From Verrucomicrobiota bacterium (GTDB lineage: Bacteria; Verrucomicrobiota; Verrucomicrobiia; Opitutales; Opitutaceae), in the NCBI GenBank assembly GCA_028293545.1, contig JAQGOP010000037.1:1-64000 (forward strand): a DNA stretch of 64,000 nt, given 5' to 3'. This document shows positions 57,032 to 64,000 of the stretch, in pieces. Numbering within the stretch: position 1 is the first letter of the stretch; the number at the start of each line of letters is the position of its first letter. Under the pieces are notes generated by a model, which was not told where the DNA came from, did not search any database, and saw only the letters and a list, made by a program, of their open reading frames with translations. The translations under genes and the position numbers were made by a program.

Positions 57032-57140
57032 GGCCGCAAAAAAGCGCAAGTTTCCGGGGCTGCGAAGGAGATTTGGGAGCGCTTATAAGCGCGCGGAAGT
57101 TTCGATTCGAAGCCGCAGAAACTTGCGCTTTTTTGCGGCC
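57032..57140 (-). repeat. 109-bp TIR element, copy B
   Basis: This is the inverted copy of the element at 55.5 kb, with 23-bp perfect terminal repeats starting GGCCGCAAAAAAGCGCAAGT. Where copy A has G at position 10 paired with C at position 100, copy B has A paired with T. The terminal stem is therefore preserved by a double change. The central GCGCTTATAAGCGC is identical. Confidence 0.85.
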
Positions 57141-57172
57141 AACCTGTTCGAGCCGGCGGCCGCCGGCGCTGC

Positions 57173-58051
57173 TTACAAATACCGGGCGGAGCGGCCGAGG
57201 TAGTTCAGCGTCCAGATTTCCTTCCACACCCGATAGCGGCCCTCGTGCGTGATCTTGCCGAGATCCTCGCGGTCGGAGTGCGAGTGCAGGAAACCCAGCT
57301 CGGTGTTCAATCGATCCAGCTCGTGCTGCGTCGCGTTCAGATCCGTCAGCGGGTCGACCGCGAAGGATACGATCGTGTCCTTGAGGCTCGCGATGCGCGC
57401 CTGATGGCGCTCGAGCAGCTTCGGCAGCGAACGGCACAGCGGCGCGCGTTCCACGAACCAGTTCTCGGGATAAAACCCGGCGAAGGGCACGTAGAGGTTG
57501 TCGGTGACGTACCGGCTGCCGTCGCTCGTGAGCGACGTGATGGCGAAGCAGATCGTGACGGCCCCGCTGGCCTGCGGGATGAACGTGACCTGCACGCGCA
57601 CCGTGCCATCGAGGTTTTGGTAAATGGAAACGCGCAGGTAGATCCCGCCGCCGATCTCGGCCTTCATCGCCTGGACCTGCTTGTAGTTTTGCCCGCGCAG
57701 CCACTCGCGCAGCTGCAGCGCCTTTGGCTGGGTGGGCCACTCGTCACCGACGAGGTTCAGCACATAACGCGGAAACAGCGGCAGCGGGCTCACGCTGAGC
57801 GCATGGATGCTGAGCCAGTTCAGCAGTGTTTCGCCCAGGAACCACAGCAGGAAGAAAAACACGGCAAGCGCCCAGTAGGGCCGGTCAACGAGTTTGAAAT
57901 CGCGGAAAACCTGCGCGGCGCCGAAAGCGAACACCAGCCAGCGCAGCCAGCGGTCCACGATCGAAAGCAGCGGCGAAGCCGCCCGCTGGTTGATCTGGGC
58001 CAGCATGAGCGAAACGAGGATCGCACCAAGGATTAGGTAGGGAATTTCCAC
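57173..58051 (-). CDS. Membrane protein of unknown function upstream of dnaN
   Basis: The 292-aa protein has three N-terminal membrane helices (residues 4-20, 35-52, 60-84), one containing LRWLVFAFGAAQVFRDF. A soluble alpha/beta part follows with RVSIYQNLDGTVRVQVTFIP. The end is helical and coiled-coil-like (LERHQARIASLKDT). It was not recognised. It lies 183 nt downstream of dnaN on the same strand. Confidence 0.65.
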   Translation of the reverse strand: MEIPYLILGAILVSLMLAQINQRAASPLLSIVDRWLRWLVFAFGAAQVFRDFKLVDRPYWALAVFFFLLWFLGETLLNWLSIHALSVSPLPLFPRYVLNLVGDEWPTQPKALQLREWLRGQNYKQVQAMKAEIGGGIYLRVSIYQNLDGTVRVQVTFIPQASGAVTICFAITSLTSDGSRYVTDNLYVPFAGFYPENWFVERAPLCRSLPKLLERHQARIASLKDTIVSFAVDPLTDLNATQHELDRLNTELGFLHSHSDREDLGKITHEGRYRVWKEIWTLNYLGRSARYL

Positions 58052-58234
58052 AGGAAGGGACGAGCGGCAGGCGGGGGAATATACGGATAAAACGGTTAAA
58101 TCCTAGGGGTGATTTTGCAGCCGCACCCGTTTCATCCTCCCCGCTGGCGCGATTCACCTGGCGAGGTCAAAGCCGACAGGGAGTCCCGGCGGACCTGCCC
58201 TGCGAGTAAAGAGGACAAACGGCGCGCCGAAAGC

Positions 58235-59359
58235 TCAGCTGAGGCGCACCGGCATGATCACACAGATGAAGCTGTCGAGGGTCTTGAAGACGCCCGGGCT
58301 CACTTCGTCCTTCAACTCGAAGAAAATTTCGTCCTTCGCCAGCGCGCGGAGCGGATCCATCACGAAGGTCGGGTTGAACGCGACCTGGAGTTCGGGCCCG
58401 CTGTAACCGATCGCCATCGATTCATGCGCTTCGCCGAAATCAGGGCTCTGCGCGGTGATCTCGAGCAGGTTGCTCGTCAGCTTGATCTTCACCGAATTCG
58501 ACTTCTCCGAGCACACCAGCGCCGCGCGATGCACGCATTGGAGGAAAAGTTCGCGCTCCAGCTTGATGCGTTGGTGCGTTTCCTTCGGGATGACTTGGTT
58601 GTAGTTCGGGTAATTGCCTTCGACGACCTTCGAGTAGAGGTAAACGTGGTCGATCAGGCCGCTCGTGTCCTTGTCCGTCGCAATCTGGAACGCCGCCCGG
58701 CGGTCGTTGAAGTTGATCTTCAGCTTTTCCCCCTTGTCGAGCAGGCGGGAGAGTTCGCCGACGGTCTTGGCCGGGAGGATGATCGCGCCCGCGGACGCAG
58801 CCGGGACATCCATTTCCTTCGACACGAGGGCCAGCCGGCGGCCATCGGTCGCCACGAGCGAGAGCTTGCCGTCCTTGAAGTTGAAATAGACGCCGTTGAG
58901 GATGTAACGCGTCTCATCGCTCGACTGCGCGTAGGCGACGCTCTTCAGCATCGAGGTGAGCTCACCCTGCTCGAGCGTGTAGGCCTTCTCGTCACCGAAC
59001 TCCGGCAACGGGGGAAATTCCTCCTTGCCGATGCCCATGATGCGGAAATTCGAGCCGCCGGACGTAAGTTTGACCTGGTGATTGGGCGAGGCGTCGAAGG
59101 TGACGTCGACGTTCGGCAACTCGCGGACGATCGTGGCCAAGCGCTTGACGGGCAGCGTCACGGCGCCGGTTTCCTTCACCTCGGCCTTGATTTTGCAGCG
59201 AATCCCGAGGTCGAGGTTGGTGGTGGTGAGCGAAATCTGGTCCTTTTCCGCTTCGATCAGCACGTTGCTCAGGATCGGCATCGTGGCTTTGGACCCGACG
59301 ACATTGAGCACTTGGGCAAGGCCGTTGGCGAAATGATCGCGGTTGATTTTAAATTTCAT
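58235..59359 (-). CDS. dnaN: DNA polymerase III beta clamp
   Basis: DnaN forms the dimeric ring that tethers DNA polymerase to DNA. The 374-aa product has three similar subdomains with the family's [22 protein letters not shown] start, [16 protein letters not shown] and [12 protein letters not shown] segments, ending VIMPVRLS. dnaA is not adjacent. The 241-bp gap upstream is AT-rich and has a perfect TATAAT on the minus strand; it may be both promoter and origin region. Confidence 0.97.
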   Translation of the reverse strand: MKFKINRDHFANGLAQVLNVVGSKATMPILSNVLIEAEKDQISLTTTNLDLGIRCKIKAEVKETGAVTLPVKRLATIVRELPNVDVTFDASPNHQVKLTSGGSNFRIMGIGKEEFPPLPEFGDEKAYTLEQGELTSMLKSVAYAQSSDETRYILNGVYFNFKDGKLSLVATDGRRLALVSKEMDVPAASAGAIILPAKTVGELSRLLDKGEKLKINFNDRRAAFQIATDKDTSGLIDHVYLYSKVVEGNYPNYNQVIPKETHQRIKLERELFLQCVHRAALVCSEKSNSVKIKLTSNLLEITAQSPDFGEAHESMAIGYSGPELQVAFNPTFVMDPLRALAKDEIFFELKDEVSPGVFKTLDSFICVIMPVRLS

Positions 59360-59394
59360 GAAGAGCTGGATGGGGACCGGCTGGGAGAAGTTAA

Positions 59395-59600
59395 CAAAGT
59401 CTATTAGGATAAGGGATCAATAAGTAATTAAAGCAGTATTATTATAGGGTGCGAGGAACCCCAACAACCTGCGGTTTTCCCTCTGAAAATGCCCGTTTTT
59501 TTTCGGTGAAAAATCCTCGGCGTGGAAGCTGGTAACTGCCCACTTATTCGCAGGGTCGAGGTTGTTGGGAAGTCATCGGCAGGTTGTTCACAAGGAACTC
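59395..59600. other. Possible replication origin or dnaN control region
   Basis: The gap between dnaN and pssA has an AT-rich block (59395-59446) and three DnaA-box-like words: TTATTCGCA (59544-59552), TTGTTCACA (59584-59592) and an inverted TTAGGATAA (59404-59412). Each differs from the TTATNCACA pattern by one or two bases. AGGTTGTT words occur twice directly and once inverted. Next to dnaN this is a plausible but unproven oriC. Confidence 0.35.
59441..59467 (-). promoter_or_regulatory. Possible dnaN promoter
   Basis: On the minus strand TTGTTG (59467-59462) and a perfect TATAAT (59446-59441) are separated by 15 bp, about 80 nt upstream of the dnaN ATG. The spacing is shorter than ideal. 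The -35 overlaps one of the AGGTTGTT words, so regulation there is possible. Confidence 0.45.
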
Positions 59601-60485
59601 TCAAACCGTGTGGAAGGGCGATCGCGTGCGCGAAGGCCGGCGCCATTGCCGGATCAGGCCGAAGAAAATGTAGCCGAGGCAGGCGCCCAGGAAAGCGATC
59701 TCCTTGAACAGCACCACGAGCCCGATGAAGGCCAGGAAAAGGATGAAAGGCTGGAGACGCGTGCGGGTCTGGAGGTCGACGCCCTTGCCGCTCGGGTAAC
59801 GCACCGTGCTCACCATCAGCACTGCGATCAGGAGCATGAGCGGAGGCAGCGCGAGCGCCCAGAAACGGAGCTCCTTCGAAGTCGCGGACAGGTGAATCAG
59901 GAACAGCACCAGCGAGGCCACGGTCGCGGCGGCGGCCGGCACCGGCAGGCCCACGAAATCGCGGTTGGAGTCCTTCTTGTTGCCGTGGAGCAGGGGATTG
60001 GTGATGACGTTGAACCGCGCCAGCCGCACCGCGGCGCAAAGCAGGTAAATGAACCCGATGAACCACCCGATGCTCCGGAAGATCTCGTAACCCTGCGTCG
60101 GCGACAGGATCAGGAAGAAAACCATCAATGCCGGCGCGATGCCGAATGAGATGATGTCCGCGAGGGAATCGAATTCCGCGCCGAACAACGACTCGCGTCC
60201 ACCCATGCGCGCCACGCGACCATCGAGCGTGTCGAACGCCGCCGCGCCAAAGATGAACCAAACCGCCTGGGTGTAGTGGTCGGACGATGATTTGTTCAGG
60301 TACTCGCCCGAGGCCACCGTTTCCGCCAAGCGGGCCTGGATGCAGTGGATCACGGCGACGAACCCGCAGAACAGGTTCCCGGCGGTCATCAGGTTCGGCA
60401 GGAAATAAATCCGGCTGGCCTGCGTGACGTTGTAGGGATCCTCGCGCGAGGCGAGGTCGTCAGACACGGGACGGCGGGGATTCAT
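59601..60485 (-). CDS. pssA: CDP-diacylglycerol-serine O-phosphatidyltransferase
   Basis: PssA makes phosphatidylserine, the precursor of phosphatidylethanolamine. The 294-aa membrane protein carries the CDP-alcohol phosphotransferase motif DGRVARMGGRESLFGAEFD followed by SLAD, with the DGxxAR and GxxxDxxxD pattern. It has about eight helices, with a family-typical RFNV and LPVPAAAATVASL. Its ATG overlaps the stop of the RelE-like gene (ATGA), indicating translational coupling. The start is confirmed by that overlap. Confidence 0.93.
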   Translation of the reverse strand: MNPRRPVSDDLASREDPYNVTQASRIYFLPNLMTAGNLFCGFVAVIHCIQARLAETVASGEYLNKSSSDHYTQAVWFIFGAAAFDTLDGRVARMGGRESLFGAEFDSLADIISFGIAPALMVFFLILSPTQGYEIFRSIGWFIGFIYLLCAAVRLARFNVITNPLLHGNKKDSNRDFVGLPVPAAAATVASLVLFLIHLSATSKELRFWALALPPLMLLIAVLMVSTVRYPSGKGVDLQTRTRLQPFILFLAFIGLVVLFKEIAFLGACLGYIFFGLIRQWRRPSRTRSPFHTV

Positions 60486-60832
60486 TTCGTGAGGCTTTCC
60501 AGGTATTTCCAGAACTTGGAATGCTGCTCGACGAGCTGCTGTTCCGACACCGGCAGCTTGTTGCGCAGGAGGAAATCCTCGAGCGAGTTCTTGTGCAGGA
60601 TGTAGTGCGTGTGGAGCGTCTCGCCCTTCGCCTCGAAATAGAAGCGGTAGTCGCCGGCGCGGAGCCGGTAATACTCGCGCTCACCCCGATGAAACCGCCC
60701 CAGCGGCTCCCGCGGGTTGGCCAGGTCCGCCGGTTTCAGCCCCGTGATCGGCTCGATGAGGTCGAGCTGCGTGAGTTTGTCCAAGCGGTTAAGCTCACGC
60801 ATGCTTTGCTCTGAAAAAGTGACTTGGTACAT
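60482..60832 (-). CDS. RelE/ParE-fold protein coupled to pssA
   Basis: The 116-aa product shows the RelE/ParE fold: VTFSEQSMRELNRLDKLTQL, the beta-strand region YYRLRAGDYRFYFEAKGE with Tyr-Arg-Arg pattern, then a C-terminal extension DFLLRNKLPVSEQQLVEQHS. No antitoxin gene lies next to it; the nearest downstream gene is pssA, which it overlaps by 4 nt. It may be a domesticated toxin-fold protein rather than an active toxin. Confidence 0.75.
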   Translation of the reverse strand: MYQVTFSEQSMRELNRLDKLTQLDLIEPITGLKPADLANPREPLGRFHRGEREYYRLRAGDYRFYFEAKGETLHTHYILHKNSLEDFLLRNKLPVSEQQLVEQHSKFWKYLESLTK

Positions 60833-61046
60833 CGGGCAAACGTGTCACTCGGGACCGCCCGGGGTGCCCGGCGTCATGCGCGGGACCCTCGGCTGGCGTG
60901 AAATTTGACTGCGGGCGCCCATGAAAAAAACGGTTCTATCCCCGGCTCTTCTCGCGGCAACGCTATTCCTAGCCGCGCCCTGCTTCGAAGGCCCGGCCAC
61001 CTTCTTTCTAGTTTCCACCTGCGGAACCGGGGGCTACACCGTCGGC

Positions 61047-62261
61047 ATGCCTGTCACGTTGAAAGACATTCGTGCCGCCCAACGCCGGATCGCCGGCGGC
61101 GTCATCGTCTCGCCCTGTCCCGAATCCATCCCCCTCTCCGAAATCACCGGCGCCCGGATCGTCTGCAAACTCGATAACTTCCAGCGCACCGGCTCGTTCA
61201 AGGAACGCGGCGCGCGCAACGCGCTCCTCCTGCTTTCCCCCGCCGCGAAACAGCGCGGCGTCATCGCCGCCAGTGCCGGCAACCACGCGCTCGGCCTCGC
61301 GTACCATGGGCGACTGCTCGGCGTCCCCGTGACCGTCGTCATGCCCGACTACGCTCCGCTGGTCAAAATCACGACCTGCCAGCGCCTCGGCGCCAACGTC
61401 CTGATCCACGGCAAGGATTTCGCCGAGGCGCGCGCGGAGGCCGACCTGCTCGTGGCCAGCCGCAACCTCACTTACATCCACGGTTTCGATGCGCCGGATA
61501 TCATCGCGGGCCAGGGCACGATGGGCCTCGAGATCCTGAAACAGGTCCCCGATGCCGATGCCATCATCTGCCCCATCGGCGGCGGCGGCCTCATCGCGGG
61601 ATTGTCACTGGCCGTCAAATCCCTCCGCCCGCGCGTGAAGGTCATCGGCGTCGAAAGCGTTTCCACGGGAAACTACGCTGCGGCGCTGCAGGCCGGGAAA
61701 CCGGTGACAGTGGCACGCCGCCCGACGCTGGCCGACGGCCTGGCGACGCTTACCGTCGGCTCCAATGCGTTTGCCCTTGCGCGCCGGCACGTCGACCAGG
61801 TCGTCAGCGTGACCGAGGATTGGATCTCGCTCGCGATCCTCCGGATGCTGGAACTCGAAAAGACTGTCGTCGAGGGCGCCGCGGCGACCCCGCTCGCGGC
61901 GATGATGTCGGGCCAAATGCACCGGCTGCGCGGGAAGAAGGTCGTGCTCGTCGTCTGTGGCGGAAACATCGATCCGGCGATCCTGAGCCGCGTGATCGAG
62001 AAAGGCCTGGTGCACGACGGGCGCCTCACGCGTTTCACCGCGAAGATCAGTGATCGCCCCGGCGGGCTCGCCGTGCTCTGCCGGGTGATCGCCGACGCCG
62101 GTGCGAGCATCAAGGACATCGCGCACGACCGCGCCTTCAGCGGGCCCGATGTGTCGGCGGTCCATGCCGTGTGCACGGTCGAAACCCGCGACCACGCCCA
62201 CATTGCCGCGCTGCATCGCGCCTTGAAACGCCACGGCTTTCCGCTCGTCGTGGAAAAATGA
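61047..62261 (+). CDS. ilvA: Threonine ammonia-lyase (biosynthetic type) with ACT domain
   Basis: IlvA is the PLP enzyme that deaminates threonine to 2-oxobutanoate for isoleucine. From the ATG at 61047 it is 404 aa, starting VTLKDIRAAQRRIAGG like the family. The PLP lysine lies in FQRTGSFKERGA. GGGGLIAGLS and PLP-phosphate binding segments follow, then a C-terminal ACT-type domain (about residue 325 on, ISDRPGGLAVLCRVIADAG). An upstream ATG at 60921 gives a signal-like extension that does not suit a cytosolic enzyme. Its stop overlaps the next start. Confidence 0.93.
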   Translation: MPVTLKDIRAAQRRIAGGVIVSPCPESIPLSEITGARIVCKLDNFQRTGSFKERGARNALLLLSPAAKQRGVIAASAGNHALGLAYHGRLLGVPVTVVMPDYAPLVKITTCQRLGANVLIHGKDFAEARAEADLLVASRNLTYIHGFDAPDIIAGQGTMGLEILKQVPDADAIICPIGGGGLIAGLSLAVKSLRPRVKVIGVESVSTGNYAAALQAGKPVTVARRPTLADGLATLTVGSNAFALARRHVDQVVSVTEDWISLAILRMLELEKTVVEGAAATPLAAMMSGQMHRLRGKKVVLVVCGGNIDPAILSRVIEKGLVHDGRLTRFTAKISDRPGGLAVLCRVIADAGASIKDIAHDRAFSGPDVSAVHAVCTVETRDHAHIAALHRALKRHGFPLVVEK

Positions 62262-64000
62262 CGCGAGCCCGCCACGTCCGCTGGCTGCCGGGTTTCGCGA
62301 TTGCCGCACTGGCCGCGCTGCGCGTCGGCGCCGTGACGACGTTGGACATCCCTGTCTTCGCCGGCGGCTACGGCATCGCGTTTTACGAGGAAACCGCCCG
62401 GCGGTTCGAAAAGGAGCGCCCGGACGTGCGCATCCAGCTTTACGGCGACCCGCGCATCGCCGACCAACTCCGCATCCGGCTGATCGACGGCAACGTCCCC
62501 GATGCGGCCTCGGTCGCGGACATCCAGTGGCCGCAGCTGATCAAGGCCGGCCGCCTGCGCAACCTCGGCCCCGACTTGGCGCGGCAGAAAAACTGGGAGG
62601 GCGACAATTCGTGGGAGAGGTCATTCCTGCCCGGCGCGCTCGAGGCGTGGCAACTGCCCGAAGGCACCTACGGCGTGCCCTTCAGCTACGCGTGCTGGAC
62701 GATTTTTTATGATAAGAAATTTTTCCGCGAGCACCACCTAGCCGAGGCGCGGACGTGGGAGGAATATTTCGCGCTCTGCGAGCGAATCAGGCGCCTCGGC
62801 CGCGCCCCGCTCGCGGTCCCCGGGGTCTACCTGCGCTACACCGATTGTTTCCTGCGCGCCGCCTGGTGCAGCCTGGCGGGCGCCTCGGCGTGGCCGGCAT
62901 ATCGGAACTCGGAGCCGGGGGTGCACCTGGATCCCCGCTTCATCCGCGCGGTGCGAACCTGGCAGCAGCTGGCGCAGTATTTTTCTCCCGGCTGGCAGGG
63001 GATGACGCACACCTCCGCGCAACGGGAGCTGCTCGAGGGCCGCGCGGCGATGAACATCTCGGGATCGTGGATGGTGAGTGAAATGAAGGGAAAATTTCCG
63101 GAGGGCTTTGAACTGGGCGCGATGAGATTGCCGGTGTACGCCGACGGCGTCGGCGACCCGACGCTGCTCCAGGTCGGCACGGATTATTTTTTCGTCTTCG
63201 CGACGGGCGACCCGGTGCGCGAGCGCGCGACGATCGATTTCCTGCGTTTCCTGACTTCGCGCCAGAGGGCCGAGGCGTGGGTGCGCACGGTGGATTCCCC
63301 CGTGGCGGTGCGCGGGGTTCCGCGGGAGGCGTTTTCGGAAAAGATGCGCGACACCGCGGCGCTGATCGAAACGAGCGCTTCCGCGATCAACACGGCGGCC
63401 GATCTTTCGCAGCCGCCGGCGATCCGGCAGGCGTTGACCGATTCCCGCCTGCGCCTCATGCGCGGGGAAATCACGCCCAGGCAGTTCGCGGAACGGCTCG
63501 AGGCGGCGGCCGAAGGCGACCGGCAGCGCGCCTTGCGCCCGGGCTGGGTCAATTACAAGCACCCGGTGAAGGGCACGCTGTTGCTCGCGGCGCTGGTGCT
63601 CGGGGCCGCGGGTTTTGGGTTCTCCGCGTGGCGCGCGCGAAAAAATCGGCTTGCGCGCCGGGTCGATGCCGCGACCGATGCCGGGGCCTTCGGCCGGTTG
63701 CGGGCGGCGATGGCGGTGGGCTTCGTGGGCCCGGCGTTTTTCCTCTACGCGGCGTTGGTGCTCGCGCCGGGGATGGCGGCGTTGCTCTGGGCGTTCACGC
63801 GCTGGGATGGAATCAACGCCCGCCAGTGGGCGGGCCTCTATAATTTCAAGTGGCTGATGTTCGAGAGCGACGTCTTCTGGTCGGCCCTCGCGAACAACGC
63901 CTTCCTGATGGTCGTGCCCGCGCTCGTGGTGGTGCCGCTCTCGCTCGTGCTGGCCGCGCTGATTCATCGCGGGGTGCGCGGCGCGCATTTTTTCCGCGCG
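62258..64000 (+). CDS. Solute-binding protein fused to ABC transporter permease (open at window end)
   Basis: The reading frame runs 581 codons without a stop to the end of the window, so the gene continues beyond it. Residues 1-25 look like a signal or anchor (MTRARHVRWLPGFAIAALAA). Residues about 30-430 resemble a family-1 extracellular sugar-binding protein (GVPFSYACWTIFYDKKFF, MNISGSWMVSEMKG, GTDYFFVFATGD). A membrane helix then leads to a MalF-like permease region with RWDGINARQWAGLYNFKWL and a second helix. A binding protein fused to a permease is rare. It is coupled to ilvA by an ATGA overlap. Confidence 0.75.
   Translation, partial: MTRARHVRWLPGFAIAALAALRVGAVTTLDIPVFAGGYGIAFYEETARRFEKERPDVRIQLYGDPRIADQLRIRLIDGNVPDAASVADIQWPQLIKAGRLRNLGPDLARQKNWEGDNSWERSFLPGALEAWQLPEGTYGVPFSYACWTIFYDKKFFREHHLAEARTWEEYFALCERIRRLGRAPLAVPGVYLRYTDCFLRAAWCSLAGASAWPAYRNSEPGVHLDPRFIRAVRTWQQLAQYFSPGWQGMTHTSAQRELLEGRAAMNISGSWMVSEMKGKFPEGFELGAMRLPVYADGVGDPTLLQVGTDYFFVFATGDPVRERATIDFLRFLTSRQRAEAWVRTVDSPVAVRGVPREAFSEKMRDTAALIETSASAINTAADLSQPPAIRQALTDSRLRLMRGEITPRQFAERLEAAAEGDRQRALRPGWVNYKHPVKGTLLLAALVLGAAGFGFSAWRARKNRLARRVDAATDAGAFGRLRAAMAVGFVGPAFFLYAALVLAPGMAALLWAFTRWDGINARQWAGLYNFKWLMFESDVFWSALANNAFLMVVPALVVVPLSLVLAALIHRGVRGAHFFRA

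Noticed and set aside
55521-57140. Composite transposon around moeA
   Set aside because: The flanking elements carry no transposase and no target duplication was seen; only the repeats themselves are supported.
60921-61046. Signal-peptide-bearing start for ilvA
   Set aside because: The extension gives an exported form of a cytosolic PLP enzyme, while family N-termini match the ATG at 61047.

Overview
The window looks like a piece of a high-GC chromosome from the Verrucomicrobiota, most like the Opitutales/Opitutaceae. This is judged from protein character and gene layout only; no search was run. It is mostly housekeeping sequence. I see no rRNA, tRNA, CRISPR array, prophage or transposase. 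Almost no start codon has a Shine-Dalgarno sequence. Leaders are usually pyrimidine-rich, and adjacent genes often share ATGA stop/start overlaps.

Layout: recA (0.1-1.2 kb); a tRNA-modification set mnmE-mnmG-trmB (1.6-5.5 kb); a complete F1Fo ATP synthase operon atpBEFHAGDC (5.6-12.4 kb) closed by a terminator; a ferrous-iron operon feoA-feoA-feoB-Cys-rich peptide (12.5-15.3 kb) behind a possible Fur box; two overlapping amidohydrolase paralogues, the second lacking every metal ligand, then nagB (15.4-18.8 kb). On the minus strand follow exoD, queE and queC (18.8-21.0 kb). Next come a class II deacetylase, RNase D and an oleC-oleD pair (21.1-26.0 kb), a mazEF toxin-antitoxin pair and two rRNA/tRNA methyltransferases (26-29 kb), then a small sulfotransferase, an EF-hand membrane protein and a glycosyltransferase-like membrane protein (29-34 kb).

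From 34 to 50 kb lie lipM-like/histidine kinase/pdxH, a DUF985 cupin, an M20 peptidase, marC with a second hybrid kinase, a GH88-type hydrolase with a PHP phosphatase, an aldo/keto reductase, rlmN, a DAHP synthase with an unknown helical-repeat protein, a rhombosortase-like protease and a lytic transglycosylase. miaB-(membrane protein)-gmk faces gnd. A long minus-strand block then holds gnd, moeA, dnaN, pssA and a RelE-like gene (53.5-60.8 kb). The window ends in ilvA and an open-ended gene that fuses a solute-binding domain to an ABC permease.

The most unusual content is in the intergenic DNA. At least seven sequence-unrelated inverted-repeat families are present. Several share one design: a left arm of short degenerate tandem repeats, a spacer, then the reverse complement of the same repeats. 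A 109-bp element with 23-25 bp terminal inverted repeats occurs twice, in opposite orientation, on either side of moeA. The two copies differ by a base-pair-preserving change in their tips. Protein-level surprises are the enzyme/pseudo-enzyme amidohydrolase tandem, the binding-protein/permease fusion, a RelE-like protein translationally coupled to pssA, a shortened ATP synthase delta subunit, and a receiver domain without its phospho-acceptor.
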